Shown: positions 1 to 12,650 of the stretch, piece after piece
How positions within the stretch are numbered: the first letter of the stretch is position 1
Layout of the letters: each line of letters starts with the position of its first letter
Origin: Copromyces sp. CBS 386.78
Lineage: Eukaryota > Ascomycota > Sordariomycetes > Sordariales > Sordariaceae
Direction: 5' to 3'
Length of the DNA stretch: 58,632 nt
Assembly (NCBI GenBank): GCA_030685235.1
Contig: MU839270.1
Location: forward strand, 1 to 58,632
Position numbers and translations under genes: made by a program
Notes under the pieces: model-generated
What the model was told of the DNA's origin: nothing
The model's input: the letters and a program-made list of their open reading frames with translations, nothing else
Databases searched by the model: none

Positions 1-94
1 TATTTTTATTTTTATTTTTATTTTTATTTTTATTTTTATTTTTATTTTTATTTTTATTTTTATTTTTATTTTTATTTTTATTTTTATTTTTATT
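1..94. repeat. (TTTTTA)n microsatellite at the left edge
   Basis: An almost perfect array of the 6-bp unit ATTTTT runs from the first base to about 94. The same unit closes the window at its right end and forms the 3' tail of the LINE family found here (clear on LINE copy 4 near 13674-13700). It may therefore be the tail of a LINE lying to the left. A sequence ending inside such an array at both sides also fits assembly breaks at low complexity. Confidence 0.9.
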
Positions 95-258
95 GCCGAA
101 ACTACTATACTACTATAAACGACGCCGAAACCGGAAACGCCGATTTCTAGTCAGGAAGTACTCCAAAACGAAAACCGACAACAGCAATCAACTTAGGAAG
201 GTTATTTACCCCTTCCGCAATATCCTATAATAATTATAATAATAATATTAAACCGTCG

Positions 259-1740
259 TTGCCGATAATAATTGATAAAAGTGCGAGTAGGTTTGAAAAT
301 AATGTTTATAACCCTTTTAAAGGTATTTTAAAATGTAACGACCCCGACGCTGTATTTATTATAAAGACTTCGGAAAAGACGGAAGAAAATAATAAAATTA
401 TAAAGGAATTTATTATTATAATAAATAAAATTATAGATTATACTACCGTATTGACCGACGACTATTACTAAATTCGAAAATTCTTTTTCGAATTCGCGAA
501 AATTTCTACGAAGAAAAATAAATTTAAAATACCTAAAGTAAATAAAGCCGCCAAAGCCCAATTTATTACTAAAAAGGATATCGACGATTTAAAGAAATTT
601 ATTTCGAAGGAAATAAAAAAAGACGCTTAAAAAGCGCTAAAGAAATAAGCTAATATTATTTAGAAATTATCGGATAAAATTAACGCTACTTTCTACTATT
701 TACCTATTATTATTATTAAAAAGTTTATCCCTTCCAATTATAAACGCTAATTTACTATTAAAGGGGCCTAAATTACCGCCGAATTTACTATACGTTCGAA
801 TAATAATATAAAATAAGCCGTCGAAGGCGCTTTAAAAGAAAGCCTATATAAAGTAATCTGTATAATTATTAAAATAGTAACGAACGGAAATTATATAATT
901 ATTTTTAATAAATTAATTAAAAATTAATATTAAAAATATTAAACTTAAGTTAAAATAGTTTTTAGAAAAGAGGCTATTATATTTTTAAATACCGTAGCCG
1001 TTTTAATTAAAGGAATCTTATAAATTAGTATCGACGTAAAATAATTCGAATCGGTTATATAAAAAATAAGGGCGAAGAATAAAAAAATAGAAATTATTTG
1101 GGCTAAATTTTAAAAGAAATATAAAGGGGAAGAAAAAAAAATATTCTTAATAGAAATTACGATTGTAAAAGCCGTAATTTTCTTCTAAAAGAACTTTTTC
1201 CTTTAAGATAGCGGCGTATACGTATATAAACTATTCTAAATTATAGCCTCCGCTTAATAATATTTTAAATATTAATATTCCGGATATATAATAAAATTCT
1301 ATCGCTAAAAGGACGCTTATAACTATTATAATAAAATTAAATATAAAAGGCCGCGTATAAGAGAAAAGAACTACCCTTCGAATAAAGATAATTCCTTAAT
1401 TTTTTATAAGCTGTATAGGAAGTTAAGGTATTTCACCTTTAATAAGAAGAAGTACTTATTTGTAAAAATAATTTACGTAAAGGTATTTATCGATTATATT
1501 AAAAGGCTTTATAGTTTTACTATTTGTAAAGGACCGGCTAAATTAATATTAAAGTTAATAATAGAATTGGAAGAGGATATTATAATCTTTAACGCCCCCT
1601 TTAGTTCCCGTTTAATTACAATTTTAAAGAGATTACTTATAAGAGGAAGAAAAAGAGGCCGCCCTAAAAAAATTAGAAGTAACTCTCGGCCGAAACCTAT
1701 AAATATAAGCCCGATAAACGTTTATACCCGCTTTTAAAAT
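259..1740 (+). pseudogene. LINE ORF1 (gag-like, CCHC) remnant, copy 1
   Basis: Decayed ORF1 of LINE copy 1. The first 70 codons are open (259-471); the same frame then continues through scattered stops. Around 1280-1500 the translation has the spacing of tandem CCHC zinc knuckles, with most Cys changed to Tyr. A basic AT-hook-like GRKRGRPKK follows at about 1645-1675, and the frame closes near 1735. In LINEs this protein binds RNA and forms the ribonucleoprotein. The counterpart in copy 2 covers about 48410-49890 and includes an accidental open stretch at 49504-49887. No frame is usable as a protein. Confidence 0.6.
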
Positions 1741-3129
1741 ATAAATAACTATACCCGTACTAATTCTATCGCTATTATACCTTCGGCTACTACTATTACC
1801 TCTAAAGAAATAATACCCCCCTAACCCGCTACTAGACTAAAAGGAAGCCTCTTATAAAGTAATTAATAATCTAATTAAAAATATTCTATTAAAATATAGG
1901 GAAATTATACGAAAGAAGGAAAATACTATTCGAATAAGAGGAAATTTATAATATTATAATAATTTAAGAGCCGGGTAAGAATTTAAATAAAAATATTTAC
2001 CGGCCGAAGGGTAATAAATATTATAATATTAATTATTTAAAAAAAGGTAGAATAATAATTTATATAAATAAGAAGTAGAATTTAAAGGATTTAAATTTCT
2101 AAATTAGGAAGGATTAGGCCGTAATAATATTAAAGAATTTATAAAAATTAATAACTGTTTACTCTATTTATTCCCTTATTTTCTTTTAAAATACGCCGGA
2201 ATACTAGTAGGGGTTTCCCCTCTTCGAATTCTTCGAAGAGAAACCTCCGGCCGGCTAATATATAGCTATAGGGGATTATAATTTTTATTACCCTAATTAA
2301 GATTTAAAGAATAAAATTAGCTTAAACGCTGTAAAGTTATTTACGTAAGTATAATAATAAAAGTTCAATTTTATTACTTCCCGTAGGGAATTAATAAAGT
2401 TTAAAAATGTAATTAGAAGAAAGAAAGATAGGACAATTAATTATATATAAATTTTATAAAATATTGAAGCTAAATATTAAGGAATATAACGGTACGGGCA
2501 AACGGGCTCGGACTATTACCCCTAAAAAATCTAAATCTAAATAGGAAAAAGAAATAAAAAAGTGGAAGTAGAAGAAAGATTTAATTAGAATCTAATAAAT
2601 GTAGAAAAAGTATAGGAAGTAGCGGAAAAAAGAATATTGATTTTAAAAGGGATCGAAACAATAAAAAAGTTCGAACTAGGATTTAATAGCTTCGACGGCG
2701 AATTCGTTAGTATTATAAAAGAATTCGTCCTATACCGAAAGAAAAATCGGGGAAAATAAGCGGACTAATAAAATTTAAAATATAAAATAATAGCGAAAGA
2801 GGTACAACGGAAATAATAGACTTAGTTTAGGAATTAAACACCTTTAAATTAGAGAGAATTTATAGAAGCGACGATAAAAAAGAAGAAATTTATTATAAAA
2901 ATTTAAAGAACGAAATAATATAATTATATTATAAATACGTCGAAAAACCCGAATAAACTTTAACTATTAAAGAGGTAAGCTAAAATATAAAACTATTACT
3001 TAATAAATCCGCTAAAATTACTACCCTTTAAATAAAATAAATAGACGAACGAAATTAAAGACTATAATAGTAAAATAAATATCTTTACTAACCGTTTCTT
3101 CCTAAAAGTAGAAGTCCTAATAAATTATT

Positions 3130-4560
3130 TACTAAATTAAATTAAATTATTAAACGGCGATACTTTAATACCTATTAATAACCTAATTACCGAAGAGGAT
3201 ATCCGGGAAATCCTTTCGAAAATAGCGCTTAATAAAATATTAAGTATCGACTAATTTTTAAATAAATTTCTAAAGATATATAAAGAACCGTTTAAGCAGG
3301 TAATAACGGCTTTTACTATAGCGAACCTCCGGTTTAGATATTTCCCCTAATAATTTAAAAATATAAAAGTAATTATTTTCAAAAAACCTGGAAAAAGCGC
3401 CGAATAATAAAAATTAACCGGGGTATAATGGCCTATATTACTTCTAAATAACGTTAGAAAAATCTTCGAAACCTTTATAACTAAGAGGTTAATATAAATA
3501 GCGGAAGAATATAATCTCCACCCGGAAGGTTAAATAGGCAATTAAATAAACCGTTTAATTAAATTCGCCGTCCGAATAATTATTAACGTAATCTATACAA
3601 TATAAAAACTTAAGGCCGTAATATCTCTTATACTCTTTAATCTAAAGGGTATATTCAATAGAATTAATTATAAATAATTTTTATATATACTATAGGACAT
3701 ATAATTCCCGAAATAAATCCTCTAATAAATTAATAATTTCGTTACCGGAAGAAAAGGTTCTCTTTTCTTCGACGACGAAACCTCTTAACCTTATAATATC
3801 GTAGTAAGCGTACTATAAGGCTCCCCCCTCTTACCAATCCTTTTTATTCTTTTTATTACCTTATTATACTATAAATTAACCACTATTTAAAACGCAATTA
3901 CTATCGGCTTTATTAATAATACTAATATTATTACAATAACTAAAATTATCGAAGAAAATTATCGGACGCTCTAAATAATATAAGATATTTATTCGGAGTA
4001 AGTAATTAAAAGAAGGATAGAATTCGAAATAAATAAAATAGAATTTATATATTTTATATAGACGAAGGAATTAAAAACGGAAATTCTCTAAATTAAAGGA
4101 ATTATATTTAAATTAATAAAATCGATTAAATTCCTTAAGGTTTAGTTAAATCGGAAATTCAATTACCGAATATACGCGGAGGTAATAAAAATAAAAATAG
4201 CTATATAGACGAATATATTAATATAATTAGTAATAAAGATTTGGGGTTATTCTTTTATACGAACGAAGGAAATTTATATTAAGTATATTCGGAGCGCGAT
4301 CGTATATAGAGTATTAGTTTTCTATTAGCCGACCGAAATCTACAATAAACTACGAAAAATAGCGATTAAACTAATTAAATACTAAATTAAATATTTGAAA
4401 ATTATGGCTAAAGCGTATAAAATTATAATAATAAAGAACCTAAAAACGGAAACCTTTTATCTACTATTCGACTTCTATTTTAATAAACGGGTTAAAACCT
4501 TCGAAGAAAAGTTCGCCCGTATAAATTAAATAGGGTTCGTCCGAAGGATTATAGTCTAGG
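3130..4560 (+). pseudogene. LINE reverse transcriptase remnant, copy 1
   Basis: Decayed RT of LINE copy 1. Readable motifs in order: an entry segment (ITDEEI-like, 3180-3230), the fingers region ending PITLLNN (about 3430-3460), LQGSPLLPILF in the palm (about 3815-3850) and the catalytic motif at 3906-3926. The last reads GFINNTN where active LINE RTs have (F)xDD, so both catalytic Asp appear as Asn, the expected G-to-A outcome. Downstream comes a thumb-like segment ending near 4560. The enzyme would have primed cDNA synthesis at a nicked target. It is flanked by ORF1 upstream and a CCHC-like motif downstream. Confidence 0.75.
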
Positions 4561-6893
4561 TAATTAACTATATTTAAATAAGGAAAATAAGAAGTCGACT
4601 ACCTACTAATAAACTAGAAAATAATACTACTAAAATTAAATAGGCTAAAGAATAAGTACCGACGGAGAAATTTTTAATAATTATAATAAGTCCGCCCCCG
4701 GCAATAGGGGCGCCGCCGCCCCCGTCGCAAATATTAGAACCAACCGCTACGGACTATAAAAGGTAATTAAAAGAAGTAATAATAAAAAAGTAAATATCGT
4801 ACTATAATTACCAATTAACGGCGGTAATAACCAAATTAAACCAACGGTACAAATTTACTATCGCCAACTTTAACCCGAAATTTAGCAATAATACTATAAA
4901 ACGGTATATAATTAATATAAAACGGAAAAAGAAGAAAGCCTAATAACCAGAGGACGATAACGAATAATACCTATTACTTAAAACGAAAAATTCCCTTTTT
5001 ACCTAAGTAAGGACGGAAATTATAAACCTCCGGTCCTTCTTTTTCCGGAAGAAGGTTCTAAATATTATAATACTAATTTATTCTTATAGTACAGGCAAAA
5101 AAACCTTTATATATATCGTCCTAAACTATCTATAAATAACCGACTACTAAATAATAGTAACCGATTAGCCGTAGACGAAAGAAGAATTCTAAATTCATTT
5201 AAATAATAGAACCCAAATTAAAAAAATCCTTTCGTAAATATTACGGCTTAATAGGCTAAACGAATACTATATAGCAATCGAATTAGAAAGAGAGTAGTAT
5301 AATAAATTCGCACAATATTCGTAAATATATTTAATTACAATATTAAAATAAAAGAGTATAGGAGAAATAGGAAAAAGAGGAATTAAATTACACTAATTAT
5401 AATAATTACCTAATTACGAAAATGGTACTAAAATAATTAATTAACGTTCTTCGTAGGCGAAGAGTTTGCAAAATATATTAAATATTAACTCTTAATTCTA
5501 AATAACCTTAAAACGTTATTAAACCTAATTTTCGTTAACCGGAAGAAGACTAGTAAAATTATTAACTATTATTGGGGAACTAATATTAATACTTCCTCTA
5601 TTAAAGCCGAAAATAAGAATAATAAAACGATTAATTAAAAATATTTCGTAATATCCTTTATATTAATAATCCTTAACCTTTATATTCTAGTAGCGAAGAA
5701 AGATATTAAGGTTATATAAGAGGCCGTCCGTAGTTAAGCGCTTACGTACGTCCTTAAAAAAGTTAATACAAATATTATAAAAATAACGAATTAAAGGACT
5801 AATATTACTTTAAAAACGGGATAAAGTAATAATTATAATTTAAATAGTATTATATTTATTATAATAATCTAACGGAATATTTAATATATATTTTATATTA
5901 ATAATAAAATAAATAGCGCTCTACTTACCGACGTTTCGAAAAATATTAAAAAAAAAATTAAAAAAAAAACTATAGGAAAAAATTTACTTTTAATATTAAC
6001 GTAATAAATATATTCCGTAAAGAGTGTATAGAACGTGATTATATTAAAGGACGGAATATTATAAACGTAATTAGTAAATTTTAAGCTATAATAAAGGTAA
6101 GGAACGCGACGGATAATGTTAATTAATATAATTAATAGAGAAAGGGGGAGGTAAGTATAAGGATAAGAAAGATTTACTAGTTAGGAAGAAGGTTGAAGGC
6201 GGGGTTAGAAATTAATACCCGGATAAAGGTTTAGAATTCGGGCGCTAGAGAGGAGGGGGGCGTAAAGGAATAGGCGAATTTAGGGAATAGGGAATCCATT
6301 ATATAAACGAAATTAATATTATACTTAGTAATACTATAATTAATACGAATTACGAAGTTTAAAGGGTTAAATATATAGCCGGAGGGACAGTCGGGAATAT
6401 AGCCAACAAAAGAGGATATTATTTTAAAAATTAATTAAATAAAGAAGAAAGGAAAATTCGAAAAATAGTAGCGGGGAAGAGTTTTTATATAGAAGGAAAG
6501 GAAGGGCCTTTACGCTTATATAAACCTTAATAGAATTATAAGAATTTAAAGAATAATAATAAAGTAGGAATAAAAGTAAACGATAAGGAAAGGACGATTG
6601 CTATAGGCGGTTTAGGAGGAAGGAACGGTGTACGAGAATAGTATTTCGATTATTTTAATATTAAATTAAAGGCGGTAGAAGGGAAGTAATTTATTTATTA
6701 AGGCGGTAAGTAAGTATTGCTATAAATAGAATTAAAATAGAATAGGCGTAATTTATTCGCGACCGAAAGGAGTTAGCGGTTTTTATCCGACGGTATTTAT
6801 CGCCGCATAATTTCCTCTAAAAAACTAGGAGAAGTACCCCATGCCAATAAAGCGCTATAGATAAGTAGTATAGGGAATAAGACTATTATTATT

Positions 6894-7063
6894 ATTTTAT
6901 TTTTTTTTTAATTTTTTTTTTATTTTTTTTTTATTTTTTTTTATTTTTTTATTTTTAATTTTTTTTTTTTTATTTTTTTTTTTTAATTTTTTTTTTTTTT
7001 TTAATTTTAAATTTTTTTTTATTTTTTTTTTTAATTTTTTTTTTATTTTTAAATTTTTTTTTT
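6894..7063. repeat. T-rich low-complexity tail of LINE copy 1
   Basis: About 170 bases made almost only of T runs with single A or AA interruptions. It directly follows the conserved LINE 3' end and continues, on the other strand, the poly(A) end of the dispersed repeat at 7064-7236. The two tails cannot be separated by eye. Confidence 0.7.
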
Positions 7064-7236
7064 TCTAAAGACCCATTCGGCAGATTTTTTTAAAGTAAGA
7101 TTTCTCGTTAAATAGAGGGCGCACGGACCGCTAGCCGGGTGCAAAATAACCAGAAAGAAAGGGCGGTCATTTTGGTACCCTTCTTATTTTTAGGGTTAGG
7201 GTTATTAGTAAAGTAAAAAACTTAGTTATTTTATAG
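7064..7236 (-). repeat. Short dispersed repeat with telomere-like CCCTAACCCTAA (copy 1 of 3)
   Basis: On the minus strand this matches the core of the two long-TIR elements (45930-46120 and 47400-47585). Shared landmarks are ACTAATAACCCTAACCCTAA, a GGTACC/AAAATGACCGC block, GGTCCGTGCGCCCTCTATTT, AACGAGAAATCTTA and GGGTCTTTAG followed by poly(A). It is less AT-rich than its surroundings. It may be a SINE-like unit, because all copies end in an A-run. No coding potential is seen. Confidence 0.7.
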
Positions 7237-7535
7237 AAATTTACTCCCGGGGGACACCCCCGGGGACCCCCGTACGTTTTACTGTCACGTGCAAACCCGG
7301 GGGATACCCTCGGGGACCCCCGTGCCGTCGCAGGCGCGAAAATTCTGACCAATGACAGGAACGGGCTGCGAAAAATTCTGACCAATCCAAGTTGAGGAAT
7401 CCAAATCGGACGGACCAATTATAGCACGAAAAACTTACAGGGATTATTAATATAGGTATCGCCCCCATTATAGAGAAGCTCCGCTATACTCGCTCACTTC
7501 GTATAAACACTCCATTCTCTGACTATAACAGCTGC
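7237..7535 (-). other. GC-rich patch, possible LTR of the decayed gypsy fragment
   Basis: This stretch contains two near-copies of CCCGGGGGAYACCCYCGGGG (about 7246 and 7299) and two copies of AAAATTCTGACCAAT (about 7338 and 7373). Read on the minus strand, gypsy coding remains end near 7560; a purine-containing segment ending GAAGCGCAGC is then followed by TGTTATAG at about 7533, which has the form of an LTR start. I could not find the other LTR end. Two overlapping open frames here (7167-7418 and 7241-7468) follow the repeats and are not believed. Confidence 0.35.
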
Positions 7536-7539
7536 GCTT

Positions 7540-9237
7540 CAATTAATTATTTCCTCGGTTAAATTTAAATCTATAGATTTGCTATAGCCGCTAATTTCTT
7601 AATTTTAACGTAATTTATAATATACGGTTATAATTATTATTTTTCGTAAATAAAATTAAATGTAGTTACGTTAAGTAGTTTAATATTATTAGGGTTGAAT
7701 TTATAATCGGATTCGCGAAGACGGCGGTACTAAGGTTGGGAATAACGTATGCCGGTTAAATACGGTAGCTATTTATACGGACGTAAAGTTTGTAAAGCGC
7801 GGGGCTTTTAGTTTTAATAAGGAGAGCGGCGGTATTAGTAATAATAATCTTAAATTTAATTCTCCGGGCTACCAGTATTTTAATAGGAGTAGGAATTATA
7901 CGGTAGCCGGTTTTGGGATCGATTTTCGGGGTAAATTCGGTAGCGGTAGGAGGGAGTTTGGGAGTAAATAAGGGTTTTAGGGTAGGCTCCGCTACAATCT
8001 TTTTAATCTTCTTTTTCTTAATAGTTGGAAGGCGAAATTCCTTCTTTTCGATAGTTAGGGAGGGAGATTCGGTCTCTTCTTTCTTAATCGATAGGATAAA
8101 TATTTAGTAAATAGAGGCTACCGAAACCCGGTTAGTAAGGGCTCTAAGTGCCGCCGTTTAATATTTAGGGAAATTTATTAGTAAGTAGCGGCTTCAATAG
8201 TTAGTATAATTAAAGTATATACTATATTATTCGTAATCGATCTCTAACTAATAATATTATATCTATAGGAAGTTTAAAATAATTAGGTATTTCCTAAAAA
8301 TATTGTGAATTAGGAAAGTAATTGTTTTTTTATAGTAGCCGATCCGGAATTTAGCTATTATTCCTTTAGAAATAACACCCTTAGTTATTTTATTAATAAG
8401 AATAAATTTTCTAGCTTTTAGTAATTGGAAACGGGGAAAATTATTTTTAACGATAAAGGAGCGATTAATAAATACGAAAATAGAGTAACTACTATTAATA
8501 AGGGTAATATAATAATTTTTATACGAACGAATTATAATATAAAAGGATAAAAGTATTAAATTTAAGGAAGTAGAATTATTTAACAATTAAATTTTAATTT
8601 CTTTTAAAACTTCTAGCTCTATAGAATTTAAAATTTAATTTTTAAATATAACTTAATTAAGCTTTTATATATAACTATATATAAAGGCTAGGCGTTTTTT
8701 TAATTATTATAATACTTTCTTCCGGCAGCGGGTTCGGTAAGGGTTAGAGCAGCTAGGGCGGCTAGAACGGCGTCGGTAGCGCGGATTTATTTTTAATTAC
8801 GGCCTTTACTGCGGCCTTTCTTCTTTTTTTTGCCGGCGGGATATTAGGGGCCCTACGAGCCGTAATTAATTAATATAGTATAATCGCGGGCGATATAGCT
8901 GGGTTTATTATAATAAAAGTAAAAGCTATTGTGGGAACGTTAATTAAAAATATTTTTGTAGATAAAGATTATAAAATTAATAGCGTTTAAATTTATTTTA
9001 TTACCGCCCTAATTAATAAGAACGTTATCGGCGGTAGGTTTTTCGTTAGAGCGACTTCCGCTATTATTACTACTAGTACCGCTATTGGGATTAAGGAAGT
9101 AGTTCGCTATCTTCTAGCGATAATCCGCGTCCTTAAAGTTATTAGCGACGTTATAATAAATTTTAAATTAATGTTTAAAATTGTTATTGGAAGGAAGGTT
9201 GTAATAAGTGAGAGCGTTACGGAGACGTTTATTAATT
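7540..9237 (-). pseudogene. Ty3/gypsy gag-protease fragment, interrupted at its 5' side by the MULE
   Basis: Minus-strand polyprotein remains. A CCHC knuckle lies at about 8882-8926 and reads Y-x2-Y-x4-Y-x4-Y with the flank NKPSYIARDY, the exact spacing of C-x2-C-x4-H-x4-C with Cys and His turned to Tyr. The aspartic protease follows at 8263-8586: LINSSYS stands where (V/I)DSG is expected, followed by FVFINRSFIVKNN and a hydrophobic ILNFL block matching the LG(I/M)xWL region of gypsy proteases. Pre-RT linker remains continue to about 7560. No RT is present on this side, so the copy is truncated or deleted. Upstream gag continues at 13017-13215. Confidence 0.7.
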
Positions 9238-9559
9238 GAGACTTCCTCGGCGGGCAGTGCCACTTTCCTACGCGGGCAGTGCCTAACAGCCCGTATAGGG
9301 AAACCGAAAAAGGCATTCCTATATAGGCAGTGCCATACTAATCCTTAACCCTGTAAAGTGATAGTTCCTTAGCGGCTATAACGTTAAACTTGGCGATTTG
9401 TAGCTATCGTAAGATTACGCGATTTCTTTATAGCAACTATTAACTACGTACAATAAAACCTTACAATTTTATTAAAACGTATTATATTAATATAATTTTA
9501 ATATTAGTACGTTCGCTATATTACGTTGAATTATTTATTTACCTTTCTTTCTATAGTAA

Positions 9560-12310
9560 GTCCGCCTTCGTCGATATTAGTAGAAATGAGTTTGTACCTA
9601 CTTCTCCCGCCGCCTTACCGCCTATCCCTACCTTTATTTAAGTATAATATAATAGCGACGACGACTTATATAACGAAGGGGAAGGGGAAGAAAGGGAAGA
9701 GTCTAATATTAATAAAGAGGAGGAAATACTTAATTTAATAATTAAAGATATAATACCCGTACTTCTCTCGTTTATAAAAGAAGTATAGAATATATTTAAC
9801 GTATAGGGTTATATTTAAGGCTTTATATTTAACCGTATATAGGTTTCTAATTATTAAAATAATTAGCCTACGTATTACTATTTTACGTGTAACCGCTATA
9901 GTTAGCCCCATCTTTCTATAATTAAACTTAGAAAGATTAGGAGTCGTAAATATAATTATTAATAGGCTGGGGTAGCAATTGCCTTCGAATAGAATAATTA
10001 GTAATAAATTTATTAATTTACTATTAATTTTAAGAATTATATTTATAATTATTGGCAATCCTTATATAAATCTATTTATTTATAATAATAAAAGTTTAAA
10101 AAGGATAATAAGGTATTTAAGCGGGTTATTATATTAATTTACTAGCTTAGTATTAGATTTCGAGAGATTTTAGGTATTATCGAATAGGAGTTTAATATTT
10201 TTATATTTAGTTATAAAGATATTAATAATTGGCGTTAATATATTAAGAAGACTATTCATAAAAATTATAAAGCTATTACTATTATTATTAAATATTTCGA
10301 TAAAATTAGCGTTATTTATATTATTGAATAGGATAAAGACGATCTTTATCGTCTTATCGGCCTTATATAGGTATAGAAAGTTTGCCTTAAATAATGGAAG
10401 AATTATTTAGAGTATTTGGGTATTAATAATATATATAAGATTAATTAATATGATTCCTAATCTTTAGTAGTATACTTTTTACTTATTTAAACTTCCTTAT
10501 TAATAATATTACGATATATAAATATAATTACCCCCTTACTATCGTTACGGGTATAATTAATACGAATTCTATTTACTTTATTACGTTCGGGCTTATCGAT
10601 AATAAATAGGTTAATAAGTTTACGTAAATAGTAAATACTATTGAGAATTTGAGGGTTAAAGTAGGGGTAGTTAAATTAGAGGTTATTATTACCGACTTTA
10701 ATATTTAATTAAAGATAACGCTTTTAACCGTATTCTTAGACGTTTAGTAGTAAATTTGTATATTTTATATTAATTACAATATATTATTATAAGTAAAGAG
10801 GAAGTAGAAGTACGGAAATAGTGAGGGTAGCGATTTAAATTCGGATTTATTAGATAACGAACGCGAATTTATTACCCTTAGCCTAAACGATAAAGAGATT
10901 TTACAAACGGTTGGCTCTATATCGCTAGGGATAGTATAAATAAGAGTAATATAAATAGGGATAGTATAAGTAGGGATAGTATAAGTAGGAATATAGAAGG
11001 TTATCGAGTATCGTATTATAGCCTATTTGAATTTTAGAAGATAATAGTTTTTGTATTTAATAAAGTAATGTTTATTTAGCGTTGGAAGTAGTTAATTACT
11101 AATTTTGCAGACTAATAAAAAATATTATTATATTTATAAGATATATATATATTTGTCCGCTATTAATAGGTACGTTATTATACCTCTTAATATTATAATT
11201 TTAGTTTAATAGTTACTTCCCTTAACGAATTTACTAATTACCGGGTAAAGGGCTTCTTAATTAATAGCAAAATAAATATATTTAATTTCTTTATTTCCCT
11301 CTATACGATAATAGATAGGGAGCGTCGTTAATAGGCTAAAAACGTTATTAATTAGGATATAAAAATACGAGGCGAATTTATTAGGCTAGGAATAGAGGTG
11401 CTAAGAGAGTTTCTTTAATTAATAATATATTAGGGTTTTAAATTTATTTATTATTAATTACGTTATACCTAGTTTAGAATGCTTTCGATATTAGGAAAGA
11501 GATTAGTATAAAATTTAAGACCTTATAATTATATTATATAAAGGTAGTATAGTATCCTTTATTATTATAAAATATTAAGGATATTCGAGGGTAGGGAATA
11601 ATTAACCCGGTAGGATATTTATTACTATTATTATACTTGAGAACTATTAGTAAATTTATCCTTTTAAATTTAAATTCTTCTTATTAAGGTATTTTAATTA
11701 ATAGTCTACTTTAGAATAAACGGGACTTATATTTATATATTAAGGACTTTAAAATTGCCGATAGAACTAGGGGACGGCTAAAAAATAGTATAGTAGCGCT
11801 ATTAAAGGATTAGTAAATTTTTAATATTAAGGAAGGGAAGGGGAAGGGTAAAAGGAAGGGTAAAGGGAAGGGTAAGGTAGGGACGAAGGTTATAAAGAGT
11901 AATTAGACTCTAAACCTATCTTTGCGCCGGCGGAGGTCTAAATTTGAAATAGTCGATAAAGTTAATATAAGTAATAGTAATAGCAATATTATTTCTATAC
12001 AATTTGTTATCGAAGTATAAGAAAAAGAGAATTCTTATAATTTAAATAATTTTCTTATAAGGTAATAGATTGCCCGGGTACGAATTATAGTAGCCTAAAC
12101 CTAGATTATACCTTTTAGTAATCCCTTTGCCCTTTTAAACTTTAATAAATAGTTTATCCGTAAGAAGCGTGCTATAGTACTTTCATTAGTACTTATAACT
12201 ATAATTAAAAGCGGGAGGATTATTAGGCTATTTAAGAAGAAAGTTGGAGGAGTAGATTAGAATAAGTAAATTAAATAGACTATTTAATACTAGCCAAGAC
12301 ATTATTAGAT
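9560..12310 (+). pseudogene. MULE transposase remnant with FAR1-like N-terminal zinc region
   Basis: Stop-interrupted plus-strand gene inside the MULE. In order: an acidic N-terminus (about 9640-9740), a FAR1/WRKY-like segment ending in a decayed Cys/His cluster (about 9800-10070), the first catalytic block (GINNIYKIN near 10420, where DxTYKTN is typical), VIITDFNI (10682-10705) followed by QQ-ICIFYI (about 10745-10790) as in the MULE TDF..QQxCxxH block, a C-terminal block RVKGFLINSKINIF (about 11240-11285), and a Lys/Gly-rich tail with KGKGKG runs (about 11830-11880). It would have cut and rejoined the element ends. Gln-to-stop changes and Asp-to-Asn at the first site make it dead. Confidence 0.75.
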
Positions 12311-12319
12311 ATAAATTCC

Positions 12320-12650
12320 GAATATATCTCCCGTATTATATTATTATTAAAAATAATCCTAGAATTCTTAAATTACTTCTAATCGCCTCTAAACGTCTTT
12401 ATAACTTCAAATTCCTATTTTAATTATTACTAGCCCCCGACGGGGGGTACTATAGGGACGCTTATAGTATAGCGGTATATAACGACGTTTATATATTTCT
12501 ATTAGTATTATAGATTGTAGAGACCCTTATTCGAATCCTATTTGTAATTATTTATAATTGTTTTTCTCTATTTCTATTTATTTCTACTTCTATATTACCT
12601 TCCTATTACCTCCTTACTTCCTTAGTATTTAAAATTTAGTCCGGTTGGCT
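12320..12650 (+). repeat. Segment homologous (inverted) to about 16735-17000; pol III box-like motifs
   Basis: The reverse complement of about 12320-12520 aligns well with 16775-16990, mostly through transitions. Shared landmarks are GCGTCCCTATAGTACCCCC, a CCCCC..GGGGG palindrome and an AATAGG block. On the plus strand TAGTATAGCGG (12466-12476) fits a tRNA-type A box, and ATTCGAATCC near 12531 is close to a B box, about 55 bases further. I could not fold a tRNA. It may be the 3' non-coding part of the MULE or a separate small insertion. Confidence 0.45.

Larger units (their letters stand above)
117..6893 (+). mobile_element. LINE (non-LTR retrotransposon), near full-length copy 1, RIP-degraded
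   Basis: A 6.8-kb non-LTR retrotransposon, probably of the Tad1-like fungal group. It aligns by eye along its whole length with 48266-55042 at a constant offset of about 48150. Order on the plus strand is: gag-like ORF1 with CCHC knuckles, a long middle part where an endonuclease would be expected but is not recognisable, reverse transcriptase, a decayed Cys/His motif near 5000-5110, and a 3' region ending in GGGAATAAGACTATTATTAT. It has no LTRs. The shared start is AAACGACGCCGAAACC at 117. Stops interrupt every frame, mostly TAA/TAG where Gln or Trp codons are expected, so the copy is dead. The Tad1 assignment is inferred from structure and RT motifs. Confidence 0.85.

Noticed and set aside
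7185..7205. Telomere
   Set aside because: Only two TTAGGG-type units, part of a repeat found three times internally.
8263..8586. 107-codon open minus frame as a gene
   Set aside because: It is the decayed protease part of a gypsy polyprotein that happens to lack stops, with the active site altered.
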